64,000 nucleotides of DNA, taken from the NCBI RefSeq assembly GCF_025359345.1, contig NZ_JANYGQ010000025.1, forward strand, positions 233,422 through 297,421. The letters are read 5' to 3'. This stretch comes from Mucilaginibacter sp. (lineage in GTDB: Bacteria; Bacteroidota; Bacteroidia; Sphingobacteriales; Sphingobacteriaceae). Positions 42,672 through 52,602 of this stretch are shown here, one piece after another. How positions within the stretch are numbered: the stretch's first letter is position 1; each line of letters begins with the position of its first letter. Below the pieces are notes generated by a model that searched no databases, had not been told where the DNA came from, and saw only the letters and a program-made list of their open reading frames with translations. The position numbers and the translations under genes are program-made.

Positions 42672-42903
42672 TTTATATAAAATCGTGTAACTTATTGACA
42701 AATAATGAATTAACACACTGCATCTTGTTGTGCAGAATTTTATTTGGCAAATAATGCTTAAAATTACCTATTTAGCTACTTTATGTCTTAATTGTTTATT
42801 ACTAAAACACGACGTAACAATCTGGTTATTAAATAATTAATAGAGTTTTAAAATCGCAACCAAATTTAATTCTGCGCCCAAAAAGTGCCAAATAAATGGG
42901 AAG

Positions 42904-43626
42904 TCAAGCCCAAATAAGGTCCTGGTACCAAAATCCGGTGAGTTTGTTTTCAGCTTGCGAATGCACGCAGTCGTCATCTGTTTTAGGTGCGTTAAACTCC
43001 CTAAACACTTTCTCTCCTAACTTATATTTTATTTCCTTTTTAAAGATCGGCCCTTTAAATGCGAAGGTGTGAAACTCGCCATTTTCGCCGCAAACGTCAA
43101 CACCAGCCGGCAATGAGGCAATAAGATTGGGGCTTATCTCCTGCCCTGCCAGTTCGCCTAGTTGTTCCTGTGTGCAGGCTATTACGGTGCCGAATCCCAG
43201 GTTTAAAAACTCGTTTATCAGCTCATGCGTGTCGCGTTTCCATAACGGGTAAATCCCAAGCATATCTACCTCGGCCAAACGTGCGTCGCGATAGTCTTTC
43301 AAATCCTCTAAAAATATATCACCGAAAATAGAGTGGGTAATCCCCTGCCGCTTAAAAAAATCCAGGTGCCCGCGCATGGCATTATCGTACGTTTCCATGT
43401 CCGGCATTTCGGGCAGGCGGATTTGATATAACGGAATCCCAATGCTTTCAGCCTGTGCAATCAAAAGTTCAACCCGTACGCCATGCATTGATATCCTGTC
43501 GGCAGCATCATTTATTGTCGTCACAAGGTACTTGATATCGATGTCCGGGTTTTGAAGACAATGGTATAAAGCCAGGCTGCTGTCTTTACCCCCGCTCCAA
43601 TTAAAAATACATTTTAACATATTCAT
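42904..43626 (-). CDS. PP-loop ATPase, diphthine-ammonia ligase (Dph6)-like
   Basis: 240 residues. The PP-loop for ATP is NWSGGKDSSLALYH, and further family motifs are ISMHGVR, FGDIFLEDLKDYRD and the C-terminal VDVCGENGEFHTFAF. In archaea and eukaryotes the family amidates diphthine on elongation factor 2. Bacteria do not make diphthamide, so the real substrate here is unknown. The frame can be read from 43722, but the ATG at 43626 or 43620 gives the normal N-terminus; the longer start is unlikely. It lies just after a SusD gene but is probably independent of it. Confidence 0.85.
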   Translation of the reverse strand: MNMLKCIFNWSGGKDSSLALYHCLQNPDIDIKYLVTTINDAADRISMHGVRVELLIAQAESIGIPLYQIRLPEMPDMETYDNAMRGHLDFFKRQGITHSIFGDIFLEDLKDYRDARLAEVDMLGIYPLWKRDTHELINEFLNLGFGTVIACTQEQLGELAGQEISPNLIASLPAGVDVCGENGEFHTFAFKGPIFKKEIKYKLGEKVFREFNAPKTDDDCVHSQAENKLTGFWYQDLIWA

Positions 43627-43748
43627 TATCGTAAATGCTTGCAGCAAACATATCCTAAAAAACCCTAACCTTAAACAAAAAATGGCCGCACAATTTTCGT
43701 GTGCGACCATCATTGTAAACATTAACTGATATTATAAGAACGAGGGTA

Positions 43749-45386
43749 TTATTTTTTTGGATTTAAAACCGGCGCACTTCCTGCTCCCGGCGGATTTAAA
43801 ACAAATTCATCAGCCGGTACATCCCAATAATCAAGGAAGTTGTAGTTAATTGTTGCATGTGTGCTCAATACACCATTTGGTGACAGCACTACCGCATTGG
43901 TACGGCCACCACCTTCTGAAATGTCATATATTACACCCCATCTCCTGGCATCATAAAACGCAGTACCGCGGAATAGCAATGCCAGGCGGCGTTCTTTCCG
44001 CAGTTCTTCAAGCGCCTGGGCTAAATTCAAGCCAGTGTTTGTAACTTTAGGCAACCCGGCGCCCTGGTAGTCTCTAACGTTTTCAATGCTTGCCAAGCCT
44101 AATTCTATCTGGCCGGTATTGATAAGCGCCTCGGCTTTCATCAGCTCGTTTTCTTCGTATGAAGGACCGATATAAACTTCCTGGTTGCCTGGCGTTTTGT
44201 CGGCTAACTGAATGGCACCATTATGAGGCACCACGTCAATTTTTGCATCATATAGCTTCCACCTTGTACTAAATGTAAATCCACCTACCTGGTTAAAGAA
44301 TGGGGTAACCTGCAGAAAGTTCTCAGCAAGGCGTTTATCGTTCGGTTTAATATCCTGCACAAGCCTCTCGCTTATGGTAAAGCTGCTGGCGGTTTCGTCG
44401 CCAGAAGTATTTGCGGCAACTGAGCCTCCACCCGGCGAAAATATATAGTTGTTGGTTGTCGTAAATCCGGCAAAAACATTGTCTGATGCCTGGATACCAG
44501 TATTGGCCAGAGCCAGAACAGCCTGCCAGTTGGCAGCAGTCATCACGCTCGTACGTGTATTTGCCAACAGGTTGCGTGCCATCAAAGTATTGATACTGCG
44601 GACAAACATCGCCGGGGTTGGCACCTGGGCGTTACCTGCCTGGAAGAATGAAGGTATTAATTTACCCATTAATGCGGTATAGGTGTCGTTTGCGGTTATA
44701 CCACTTAAAATGGATGCGGCCTGCTGCAGGTTTTTGTTTGATTCAGCAATTAATGCTGCGCTGTTGACATAAGTAGCGTTGGTAGCGCTTATTCCATTAT
44801 TTATTATGCCGGCATAATAAACCGAACCAAGCCTCGCATAGGCATAGCCCTTCCACCAGTAAGCCCACGCTTTATATGTGGCAAGCTTTGTACCAGCGTC
44901 GCCTGACAATGGCACTGTACCTGCAAGCGCCAGGATTTGATTACAAGCGTTATTCAATCCATACATGCTCTGCCATTCGTAGTAGAACATATTTTGGCTT
45001 TGCTTGTCGCGGGTGTTATTGAGCCTTAAATTTGCTATTTGCGGCTGAGTGTTAACCACTTTTGTGCCGTCATCCAATATAGCGTAGTCTGGTACGTTTA
45101 CAAGGTTCACGTTCTGGTTTGCTGCCTGTGCCGAAACATCATCGGCAAGCAATTCATGAAACCCATAGCATAACGAGAAAAAGCTATCACCTAACCAGCC
45201 ATCGCCGTTAACAAAACCGTTAATATAAATACTGCCGGCTGCAAGTGACGTTAGTCCCGATTCTGTTTTTGCCTGCTCAAGCGTTGGTGAATTGGGATTT
45301 TTTACATCCAATTGCTTTTTGCAGGCGGTTGTCATTGCCAAGCCAGCAACAAAAACCGTTGTTATAATGTGTTTATATTTTTTCAT
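43749..45386 (-). CDS. SusD/RagB family outer-membrane lipoprotein
   Basis: 545 residues. A lipobox TTAC (Cys22) follows a short signal peptide, so the protein is a surface-anchored lipoprotein. SusD features are the N-terminal LDVKNPNSPTLEQA, the helix pair AYWWKGYAYARLGSVYY, and the C-terminal LAQALEELRKERRLALLFRG-type segment before FYDARRWG. Together with the SusC protein 20 bases upstream it would bind a ligand at the cell surface and pass it to the TonB-driven channel. No glycosidase, sulfatase or sigma/anti-sigma gene adjoins, so the ligand cannot be predicted. Confidence 0.93.
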   Translation of the reverse strand: MKKYKHIITTVFVAGLAMTTACKKQLDVKNPNSPTLEQAKTESGLTSLAAGSIYINGFVNGDGWLGDSFFSLCYGFHELLADDVSAQAANQNVNLVNVPDYAILDDGTKVVNTQPQIANLRLNNTRDKQSQNMFYYEWQSMYGLNNACNQILALAGTVPLSGDAGTKLATYKAWAYWWKGYAYARLGSVYYAGIINNGISATNATYVNSAALIAESNKNLQQAASILSGITANDTYTALMGKLIPSFFQAGNAQVPTPAMFVRSINTLMARNLLANTRTSVMTAANWQAVLALANTGIQASDNVFAGFTTTNNYIFSPGGGSVAANTSGDETASSFTISERLVQDIKPNDKRLAENFLQVTPFFNQVGGFTFSTRWKLYDAKIDVVPHNGAIQLADKTPGNQEVYIGPSYEENELMKAEALINTGQIELGLASIENVRDYQGAGLPKVTNTGLNLAQALEELRKERRLALLFRGTAFYDARRWGVIYDISEGGGRTNAVVLSPNGVLSTHATINYNFLDYWDVPADEFVLNPPGAGSAPVLNPKK

Positions 45387-45406
45387 TTTTTTCTGATTTA
45401 AGTCGA

Positions 45407-48400
45407 TTAAAATCCAAGATTTAAGCCAATTTGATAAGATTTACTGTTAGGCGTTGAATCATGATCCACTCCCCTGTCAAACGGTGAGTTTGATGCACCA
45501 GAGCTTGTTTCCGGGTCGAAGCCTGTGTACTTGGTAAAGGTTAACAAGTTGCGCCCGGTAAAGGTTAACACTGCCTTTTTAAACACTTTGCTGCCCAGTA
45601 ATTTGGAAAAATCATATCCAAGTGAGATGTTTCTCAATCTAAGGAACGACGAACTTTCATAAAAATAATCCTTCGTGCCGTTCCTGGCTCCGTTTATGCC
45701 GCCTATAATATTGGCATAAGCGCTCCTGTAATAAGCTGTATAAGCGCCTGAGGTTCCGCCGATATCAACAGCTTTATCATAATCACCACTTATACCATCA
45801 CGGTATTGCCATTCTTTGGTTTGGTTATAAAGGTGACTGCCATAAACCCAGTCAAACTGGAAACCAAAATAGAGCGACTTATAATTGAAATTATTTATAA
45901 AAGACGCGTTGAACTTTGGATTGGGATCGCCAAACGAACTAACTTCGTTTGCAAATTGAATGCCTTTGGTGGCGATGTCCACAACCCGGCCATCAACAAT
46001 AGTGTACTTGCCATAATCGGCAGGTTGTATATATGGTACTCCCTTGCTGTTAGTTTCGTTCACACTGGTTAATGCTTTATTACCGTATATCTGGCCAATT
46101 TTCTGACCCGCAACCAACGCTAACTGGGTGCTGCCGGCAGCAGTGGTAAGGATAATTGGTGGTCCGCTTGTGCCAGTAATCGTGGTAGTTTGGTTACTGA
46201 AATTGGTGGTGAAATTCCAGTTAAAATCTCTTGTTCTTAATACCCCAAGGTTCAACGATGCCTGGAAACCATGCGAAGAAAGACCAATAGCATTGGTTTT
46301 TATAAGTGAACCACCTGTTGAAGGAGCAGTGTTTATGCTGTAAATAACGTTACTTGCTTTACGGCTCCAGTAGGTAGCGCCGATATTAATTTCGCTAAAC
46401 CATGCGCCTGATGCACCTTTTATAGACAGGTCGGTTCCAATTTCGTATTCCTTCGATACTTCCACCTTCAGGTCTGGGTTGGCCAGTGAGGTAGGCAGGT
46501 TAAAGGTAAGTGACGAGCCTATATTTCCAGGGTTTATAGTTGGGTACCTGTCAAAAGGATATGGTTGCGTACCAGCTTCTCCAAATCCACCCCTTATCTT
46601 AAATTCAGGGAACAAACTGCCTAAGCCCGAATTTTTCCAGAAACCAAATGATGATGGCCTGATGTATCCGTTCACGTTAGGGAATGTGAATGGTTTTGAG
46701 CCCCCGCCAAATGCTGATGAATAATCGCTCCTGAAACCACCTGCTACTCCACCATAATCACCAAAATCAATTTTCTGGTTCACTATAAAACCGTAAGTTA
46801 TAAAAGGTGTGGTATAATCAAATGATACTGCCTGGGTGGCTGTTTGATTAAAGTTATAAATCGCATAAACCGGCAGTTCCAAACCGTAGCTATTGAATGC
46901 TTTATCTACGTTTTTACGATAATCATACCCTAACAAAGTACTTGTGGTAATTGGCAGGTTGATATGAAAATCTTTTTCAAAATCGGTTTTAATAACGGCC
47001 GAGCCATTAAAGTTTTGAAAAGTTGTGCTGTTGGTGCTTTTATCTAACTCACCATTTGGATCGGAAGCGAAAGCTCCATAATACGAACCCAGGTCGATAG
47101 CGGTAAGTGTTGCAGCCTGATTTTTGAAAATAGTGTTTTGTTCAGTATGCTGATAATTCAGACCATACTTAGCATTCAAGGTTACAAACTTGTTGATCTT
47201 GTATTCGGCCTGTATACTTTGTAACAGGTCTTCGCGGTTAGTAACCCGGCTTGCCCATTGTGTGTAGTAATTAGGATTGGATCCATTTACGCTGATGGTA
47301 CCCGAGTTTAATGATAGCGGGTAGCTGCCGTCAGAGTTTTTTTGATTAAAATCATAAAAAGGCGAAGCGTTCAACACATCAAATATACCACCGGCGTTGC
47401 CGATGCCATAATTGGGGTTCAGCGTGTTTTTAGTATAAATAAGTTGCGTTACCGAACGGATGGTAAAACCTTTAAACAGTTCGGCGCCAATATTTGCGGT
47501 TAAGTTGGTCCTGTCATTATAACCGTTATTCCTGATGTTACTTTGCTGGTGGTTGTTTGACAGCGTTAAGGCATAATCAGATTTGTCGGTAGCACCCGAA
47601 AAAGCTACACTATTGTTTGAGGTGTATGCAGTTTTGAACAATTGCGCCAGGTGATCGTAGTACTTCAGGTTAGTTCCATACTGCTGGTGTGCAATATTCA
47701 GCGGGTTCGACATAGCGGTTGGTGCACCAATTGATGGATCGGCGCCGTGGGCCCATTGAATGCCAAGGTACCTGCCGTCCTGGTTTCTAACAATAGGGTT
47801 TCCGCTGGCATCGATAAATATACCATTGGCATCTACCGCAAAACTGCTCAATTTAGCCTGGTGAACGTCTCCCTTGTTAATATAGTTGCTGCCACTATAG
47901 CTCGACGAAATATCAATGTGATTTTTGCCAGACTTGCCTTTTTTGGTAAATATCTGGATAACGCCGTTTGCACCTTGCGCGCCATAAATTGTAGATGCAG
48001 CAGCACCCTGAACAATTTCGACGTGATCAACTATTGCGGGGTCAATCTGGCTAAGGTCGGTCGTGCGCGATTCGATACCGTCAACCAGGATCATAGGCGA
48101 CGTACTACCTTGTACGGTATTGATACCACGCAGAATAATGTTAGTCCGCGCTCCCGGAGTACCATCAACCGACGAAATTTGGGCACCGGCAACCTGGCCA
48201 ATCAAACCCTGGTCAATTGACGCTTGCGGCGAAGAAGTTAATGCTTTACCCGAAACCGACTCAACGGCTATACCTAACCGGGCCTTACTTGTTGCGATAC
48301 CCGAACCGGTAACAACAACTTCGTTTAATTGCCTCGAGTCGGGGGTTAACGTAACGTTTACAATTCCGTTTGCCGCTATTGGCACCTCTAATTTCTGATA

Positions 48401-48640
48401 CCCAATAAACGTAAATGTTAAGATAGTAGCCGAAGATGGTACACTTAACGAGAATTTTCCTTGTACAGAGGTCTGTGTTCCGATTTTGGAACCTTTAGCA
48501 ACAACACTTACCCCGGGCATGGGTAAGCCATCATCTTTTGCAATAACCGTTCCGCTAACGGTACGGGTTTGCGCCTGGGCATAATTGCCGGCCGCAAAAA
48601 GCAAAAGAAAGAAAATACTGAGGAGTAGATTTTTCTTCAT
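45407..48640 (-). CDS. SusC/RagA family TonB-linked outer-membrane protein
   Basis: 1077 residues. A signal peptide is followed by a carboxypeptidase-regulatory-like domain (about 28-110, VSGTVIAKDDGLPMPGVSV). A plug domain (about 120-235) carries the RagA signature ARTNIILRGINTVQGSTSPMILVDG, and a 22-strand barrel ends in the aromatic QIGLNLGF. It is the channel of a SusC-SusD pair. The strongly conserved AAASTIYGAQGANGVIQIFTK motif is present. A promoter-like element (48684-48714) lies about 45 bases upstream. The 570-base upstream gap suggests extra regulation, but none is identifiable. Confidence 0.95.
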   Translation of the reverse strand: MKKNLLLSIFFLLLFAAGNYAQAQTRTVSGTVIAKDDGLPMPGVSVVAKGSKIGTQTSVQGKFSLSVPSSATILTFTFIGYQKLEVPIAANGIVNVTLTPDSRQLNEVVVTGSGIATSKARLGIAVESVSGKALTSSPQASIDQGLIGQVAGAQISSVDGTPGARTNIILRGINTVQGSTSPMILVDGIESRTTDLSQIDPAIVDHVEIVQGAAASTIYGAQGANGVIQIFTKKGKSGKNHIDISSSYSGSNYINKGDVHQAKLSSFAVDANGIFIDASGNPIVRNQDGRYLGIQWAHGADPSIGAPTAMSNPLNIAHQQYGTNLKYYDHLAQLFKTAYTSNNSVAFSGATDKSDYALTLSNNHQQSNIRNNGYNDRTNLTANIGAELFKGFTIRSVTQLIYTKNTLNPNYGIGNAGGIFDVLNASPFYDFNQKNSDGSYPLSLNSGTISVNGSNPNYYTQWASRVTNREDLLQSIQAEYKINKFVTLNAKYGLNYQHTEQNTIFKNQAATLTAIDLGSYYGAFASDPNGELDKSTNSTTFQNFNGSAVIKTDFEKDFHINLPITTSTLLGYDYRKNVDKAFNSYGLELPVYAIYNFNQTATQAVSFDYTTPFITYGFIVNQKIDFGDYGGVAGGFRSDYSSAFGGGSKPFTFPNVNGYIRPSSFGFWKNSGLGSLFPEFKIRGGFGEAGTQPYPFDRYPTINPGNIGSSLTFNLPTSLANPDLKVEVSKEYEIGTDLSIKGASGAWFSEINIGATYWSRKASNVIYSINTAPSTGGSLIKTNAIGLSSHGFQASLNLGVLRTRDFNWNFTTNFSNQTTTITGTSGPPIILTTAAGSTQLALVAGQKIGQIYGNKALTSVNETNSKGVPYIQPADYGKYTIVDGRVVDIATKGIQFANEVSSFGDPNPKFNASFINNFNYKSLYFGFQFDWVYGSHLYNQTKEWQYRDGISGDYDKAVDIGGTSGAYTAYYRSAYANIIGGINGARNGTKDYFYESSSFLRLRNISLGYDFSKLLGSKVFKKAVLTFTGRNLLTFTKYTGFDPETSSGASNSPFDRGVDHDSTPNSKSYQIGLNLGF

Positions 48641-49211
48641 TCTGAAATGATTAGTTAGTTAATAGTTATTAGTTAATTAATCCACAATCTATGTTGTAAC
48701 ATTTGCATTACAAATAGCTAATGAATTTTTAACGAAATCGTATTAAATAAGTGAATTCAGAAGAAAAATTGCAAATAATATATTATTTATGTAAATTTAA
48801 TGTTACAATAATAATATTTTAGTATAACTAACCATATAGTTACAGTGAAAAAAACGAGCCAGTAATGAAAATATTGAACGGAAATGTGCGAAAGTTTTGT
48901 TTTTGTTAAAAAAAATAAAAATAGCGGGCCACCTTCAGGCAGTAAATTCAATTTTTCTTAACTAAATGACCATATAAGCTAATTTAAACACTTAATTTTT
49001 CAATATTTTACCAATTTTTCACCAAAAATTACCATTTATTGTAAATAAATTCGACACAATCGGTATAGTACATAGTTTATATTGAAATCTATTCAAATTT
49101 CAATTGCAAAATTCAGGTTTTTATTAAATATTGTGTATGTAAGCCTGTTTTATCAGGAAATATTAATGATTATAGCACATTGCAGGCCGCTTTATTAATA
49201 AATTATCCATT
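48641..49211. other. AT-rich intergenic region upstream of the SusC gene
   Basis: 571 bases of about 75-80 percent AT (estimated by eye) with no gene. It includes a perfect 16-bp palindrome AAATAATATATTATTT (48773-48788). The only strong signal is the SusC promoter at 48684-48714. It may hold regulator sites, but I see no motif repeated elsewhere in the window. Confidence 0.5.
48684..48714 (-). promoter_or_regulatory. Promoter-like element of the SusC-SusD pair
   Basis: On the minus strand TTTG, exactly 19 nt, then TAGATTGT. The -33 box and the spacing match the consensus; the -7 box has two mismatches. A start near 48677 gives a leader of about 37 nt. Confidence 0.45.
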
Positions 49212-49895
49212 TTAGTTCAATAATTTATCTACAATGTTACTAACTCCTACAGTTGCCTTCTCTTCTATCTTTATAAATGAGCTATCGTCGCCGATATTAG
49301 GAATTTTTGGATCGATGATATATTTCGGAGTATCAGTCGGCACGTAGTCAACCAATCCGGCTGCCGGGTAAACCGCCAGTGATGAACCGACAAGGATAAA
49401 AATATCTGCTTCAGTACAAATTCTTGCGGCCTTTTCAATCATAGGCACGGCTTCTCCAAACCATACCACATGGGCACGCAACTGCGAACCCATCTCGCAC
49501 TTGTCCCCCATTTTTATCTCCCAGCCGTTTATCGGATAAGTTAGGTTTGGGTTCCGGCTCGATTGCGACCGGGTAATAATACCGTGCAAGTGGACTACAT
49601 TGGTTGAGCCCCCACGCTCGTGCAGATCATCGATGTTTTGGGTGATGATGGTTACATCATATTTTTCTTCGAGCCTGGCCAGCGCATAATGTGCAGCATT
49701 AGGATTTGCCTCCAGCACCGATTTGCGGCGCTGGTTATAAAAGTCCTGCACCAGGTCCGGATTGCGGCGCCAGGCTTCGGGGGTTGCCACGTCTTGTATA
49801 TTATACCCCTCCCAAAGGCCATCGCTGTCCCTGAAGGTTTTTAAGCCGCTTTCGGCGCTTATGCCGGCGCCTGTTAGTACAACAATTCTTTTCAT
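49212..49895 (-). CDS. cobB: NAD-dependent sirtuin deacylase without zinc cysteines
   Basis: 227 residues with the Sir2 Rossmann core: GAGISAESGLKTFRDSDGLW, the TQNIDDLHERGG motif, and the catalytic histidine His104 in VHLHG. The class III acyl-binding pair Tyr53 and Arg56 (DFYNQRR) predicts removal of succinyl or malonyl groups rather than acetyl. The zinc ribbon normally has four cysteines; here only Cys133 remains in GDKCEMGSQLR, and the first CxxC is replaced by TRSQSS. So the domain must fold without zinc. This is probably a Bacteroidota variant rather than a mutation. It is separated from the B12 operon by a terminator. Confidence 0.92.
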   Translation of the reverse strand: MKRIVVLTGAGISAESGLKTFRDSDGLWEGYNIQDVATPEAWRRNPDLVQDFYNQRRKSVLEANPNAAHYALARLEEKYDVTIITQNIDDLHERGGSTNVVHLHGIITRSQSSRNPNLTYPINGWEIKMGDKCEMGSQLRAHVVWFGEAVPMIEKAARICTEADIFILVGSSLAVYPAAGLVDYVPTDTPKYIIDPKIPNIGDDSSFIKIEEKATVGVSNIVDKLLN

Positions 49896-50003
49896 GATGT
49901 TTCTTTTAGAGAAGCAAAACCTTGCATCTCGAGATTTATTATTTTCTGAACCAACCAGAATAGGGATACAAAGTATTGTATTTCTACAGAAAAATCATCC
50001 CAC

Positions 50004-50040
50004 AAAAAAAAGCGGCCCTTTTTAGTGAACCGCTTTTATT
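50004..50040 (-). terminator. Terminator of the btuB operon
   Basis: On the minus strand AAAGCGGTTC pairs with GGGCCGCTTT (two G-U pairs) followed by at least seven T residues. It ends the riboswitch-btuB-membrane protein transcript before the sirtuin gene. Confidence 0.8.
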
Positions 50041-50057
50041 TTTAATACTATGTTATA

Positions 50058-50633
50058 TCAAACAGCGAGTTCGTTTTTAGTGCGTAATATAGTGTATTTG
50101 CTTTTTGCCAACTCAAAGCCGCCAAACAGTACAGCGCCGAATACAAGATCACCCAAAAGCATATTCCGCTCAAAAGGTATCGCAGCAACCAGCGATAAAG
50201 CATAGCCACCAAGGGTATGCGGATATTGCGCGCCATAGAAAAAAGGCAAATCTGTAAATAACCAATGGAATAGAACAGCAACCAATGCCGCAAAAGCAAC
50301 GTTTCCAACCGAGACTTTCTTAATAAAAGTTCCGATAAACACCATCAGCAAAAATGGCAGATAAACCCATATCGCGCCCGAATACCAAAGTATAAGTTTA
50401 GACGTATATAAATAGTTAATCAGGATATCGCTTAAAAATAATGTGCAAAAAACTGTCAGATATGCTTTCCACTTATCAGTAAAATAAGCACCGCCAAACA
50501 AGGCAATTGCCCCAATCGGGGTAAAATTACTTAAGGTATAAGGAAAGTTATAACTAACTAACCTCCCTAACGACACAACTAGCATTAATGCAATAAGTAC
50601 TACGGTACGGGTATGTATTTTCTTTAGTGACAT
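50058..50633 (-). CDS. DUF6580-type membrane protein, possible cobalamin/corrinoid transporter component
   Basis: 191 residues, about five to six membrane helices (VVLIALMLVVSLGRLV, GAIALFGGAYFT, YLTVFCTLFLSDILI, YLPFLLMVFIGTFI, AFAALVAVLFHWL and others). The pattern is like the DUF6580 family formerly grouped with ECF-transporter substrate components. It starts 49 bases after the btuB stop on the same strand and ends at the shared terminator, so it belongs to the riboswitch-controlled transcript. A role in moving cobalamin or a precursor across the inner membrane is inferred from that context only. Confidence 0.8.
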   Translation of the reverse strand: MSLKKIHTRTVVLIALMLVVSLGRLVSYNFPYTLSNFTPIGAIALFGGAYFTDKWKAYLTVFCTLFLSDILINYLYTSKLILWYSGAIWVYLPFLLMVFIGTFIKKVSVGNVAFAALVAVLFHWLFTDLPFFYGAQYPHTLGGYALSLVAAIPFERNMLLGDLVFGAVLFGGFELAKSKYTILRTKNELAV

Positions 50634-50682
50634 ATCTTTATTTATGCTGTAAAATTACGTATTATCCTGTTAAATAAAAATG

Positions 50683-52602
50683 TTAGTTTATTTGGTACTT
50701 AATCCCCGCCATAAAATTAAATCCGCGGGTATTGTAACCTACCCAATCAATATATTTTGCATCAAACAGGTTCTTTAGATCGGCAAAAAATGTGATTTGT
50801 TTGTTAGCATCATATTGCAGGTGTGCATCAACCAGGTTATAATGTTTTAAATTAACCACGCTGGATGAAAAATCAGGGTTAAATTTGGTATCGCTCCTGT
50901 CGCCGGTGTATTTATAATCTAAGCCGGCTGAAAAGTTTTTAATAAACTGATAAGCAACCGAGGCCCCGTAAGTGTTTTTAGGCCTTCGGAAAAGGTTAGC
51001 AGTTTGCTTACCGTTAACATCGGTTTGTTTGCCGGTTACATAAGCGGCGTATGCCGATGCGGTAAGTTTATCAATGTTTAATTTTAGTTCGCTTTCAAAT
51101 CCTTTATCCTTCTGAAATGCACCATTTTCGTAAACACCATACGGCGGATTGTTTAAATTTTTAAAATAGATAACATCCTTTGTATCATATTTATAAAACA
51201 CGGTATTAAACGACAAAGTATTTTTAACAAGTTCCCAATCAAAGCCAGCCTCATAAGATGTGGTTGTTTCAGGTTTCAGGTTTGTATTGCCGTATTGAGA
51301 AAATAGCTGATATAATGATGGTGTCTTAAACGCCGATGCAATGGTTCCAAACACTTTAAACTGGTCGGCAAGGTAAAGCGACGGGTTAACGGTATAAGTA
51401 AAGTTGCTGCCATATTTGCTGTGGTGATTATACCGGCCGCCCAACTCCAGGTGGAATATGCCTGCTTTGAAAAATAGGGACGTGTAAACACTGGCAATAC
51501 TGTTATGCAGGTCCTTCAGCGTATCGTAAGTGCTAAATTGGTTTGATTTGCTGTATTTAAAATTCGCACCACTGGTTATGTCAATGTACTTGTTAATGTC
51601 ATAGTTAAAAATTGCTTCGGCATTAGTGATACCACCCCTGTTTTTTTGGTACGAAGCGGAATTAAAGTTAGATGGGCCGGCCAGGTCGTTGTAATTGTTT
51701 TTTACACTATTTTGGCTGACGTTGAACCTTAAATCGCCTTTATCTAATTGAATTTTAGCACCTAATCCACCAAATACAAAAGTGTTATTGTAGGTATATG
51801 CTTTATCATCGGTAAATGCACCGGCAGGCAAATTGCCTTTGTTGTAGCTTGCCTGTAAATTACCGTTCAATGTAAATTTCTCTGAGACCTGCTGGGTTAA
51901 ATTAACACTTGCCGATCGTTGGTGAAAGCCGTCTTTCTTAAAGTTGCCATTGCCTGTAGTATCAGTAGCAGCCGCAAAGCCCTTTGAGTCGGTATTTGAA
52001 AGGTTTATGGCGATCCCTGTATTATTAATCCGCCCGTTTAAGCCGGCTGATTCGTTGAATGTACTGTAAGTACCACCGCTTGCCTGCAGGTTAGCCTTAA
52101 GTCCTTGTTGTTTGGGATGTTTGGTAATGATGTTAATTACACCGGCAACTGCATCTGAACCATATAAGGTTGAGCCGCTTCCTTTTAAAATTTCGATGCG
52201 TTCGATCTGGTCGAGCGGGAAAGCATTTAAATCATAACTGCCATCGATAGACGACGAATTGTTAACGGCAAAACCATCGACCAAAATCAGCATATTGCCC
52301 GTCGATGCGCCACGAAGGAAAATGGACGAGCTTATTCCCGGCGCGTTGTTGGCTCCCGAAAATGTAATACCCGGCACCGAGTTTAACAATTGCGGCAAGG
52401 TTTTACCGGTTGATTTGTTGATCTGTTCGGCAGTAATAACGGTTACTACCCTGCCAATTTCGCTCAATTTCTTTGGCGACCGTGTGGCGGTCACCACCAC
52501 ATCATTCAATACCCTGGAAGTATCCTGGGCATGCGCAGCTGTATTCAACAGCGCCAGTTGTACAAACCCCAGGCCTGCAGCAACAAAGTAAAATTTTTTC
52601 AT
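50683..52602 (-). CDS. btuB: TonB-dependent cobalamin receptor (BtuB-like)
   Basis: 639 residues. A signal peptide ends near AHAQ, followed by the TonB box/plug start VVVTATRSPKKLSEIG, the plug core VPGITFSGANNAPGISSSIFLRGASTGNMLILVDG and KGSGSTLYGSDAVAGVINIITKHP, then a 22-strand barrel ending with GFNFMAGIKYQIN. Its length fits vitamin B12 receptors rather than SusC. Assignment to cobalamin rests on the cobalamin riboswitch in its leader (52722-52888), the only strong substrate clue. A DUF6580 membrane gene follows in the same operon. Specificity for B12, cobinamide or another corrinoid is not decided. Confidence 0.88.
   Translation of the reverse strand: MKKFYFVAAGLGFVQLALLNTAAHAQDTSRVLNDVVVTATRSPKKLSEIGRVVTVITAEQINKSTGKTLPQLLNSVPGITFSGANNAPGISSSIFLRGASTGNMLILVDGFAVNNSSSIDGSYDLNAFPLDQIERIEILKGSGSTLYGSDAVAGVINIITKHPKQQGLKANLQASGGTYSTFNESAGLNGRINNTGIAINLSNTDSKGFAAATDTTGNGNFKKDGFHQRSASVNLTQQVSEKFTLNGNLQASYNKGNLPAGAFTDDKAYTYNNTFVFGGLGAKIQLDKGDLRFNVSQNSVKNNYNDLAGPSNFNSASYQKNRGGITNAEAIFNYDINKYIDITSGANFKYSKSNQFSTYDTLKDLHNSIASVYTSLFFKAGIFHLELGGRYNHHSKYGSNFTYTVNPSLYLADQFKVFGTIASAFKTPSLYQLFSQYGNTNLKPETTTSYEAGFDWELVKNTLSFNTVFYKYDTKDVIYFKNLNNPPYGVYENGAFQKDKGFESELKLNIDKLTASAYAAYVTGKQTDVNGKQTANLFRRPKNTYGASVAYQFIKNFSAGLDYKYTGDRSDTKFNPDFSSSVVNLKHYNLVDAHLQYDANKQITFFADLKNLFDAKYIDWVGYNTRGFNFMAGIKYQIN

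Noticed and set aside
42672..42903. The gap between the 82-residue gene and the Dph6-like gene as a place for a small RNA or gene
   Set aside because: AT-rich with no promoter box, hairpin or reading frame worth reporting.
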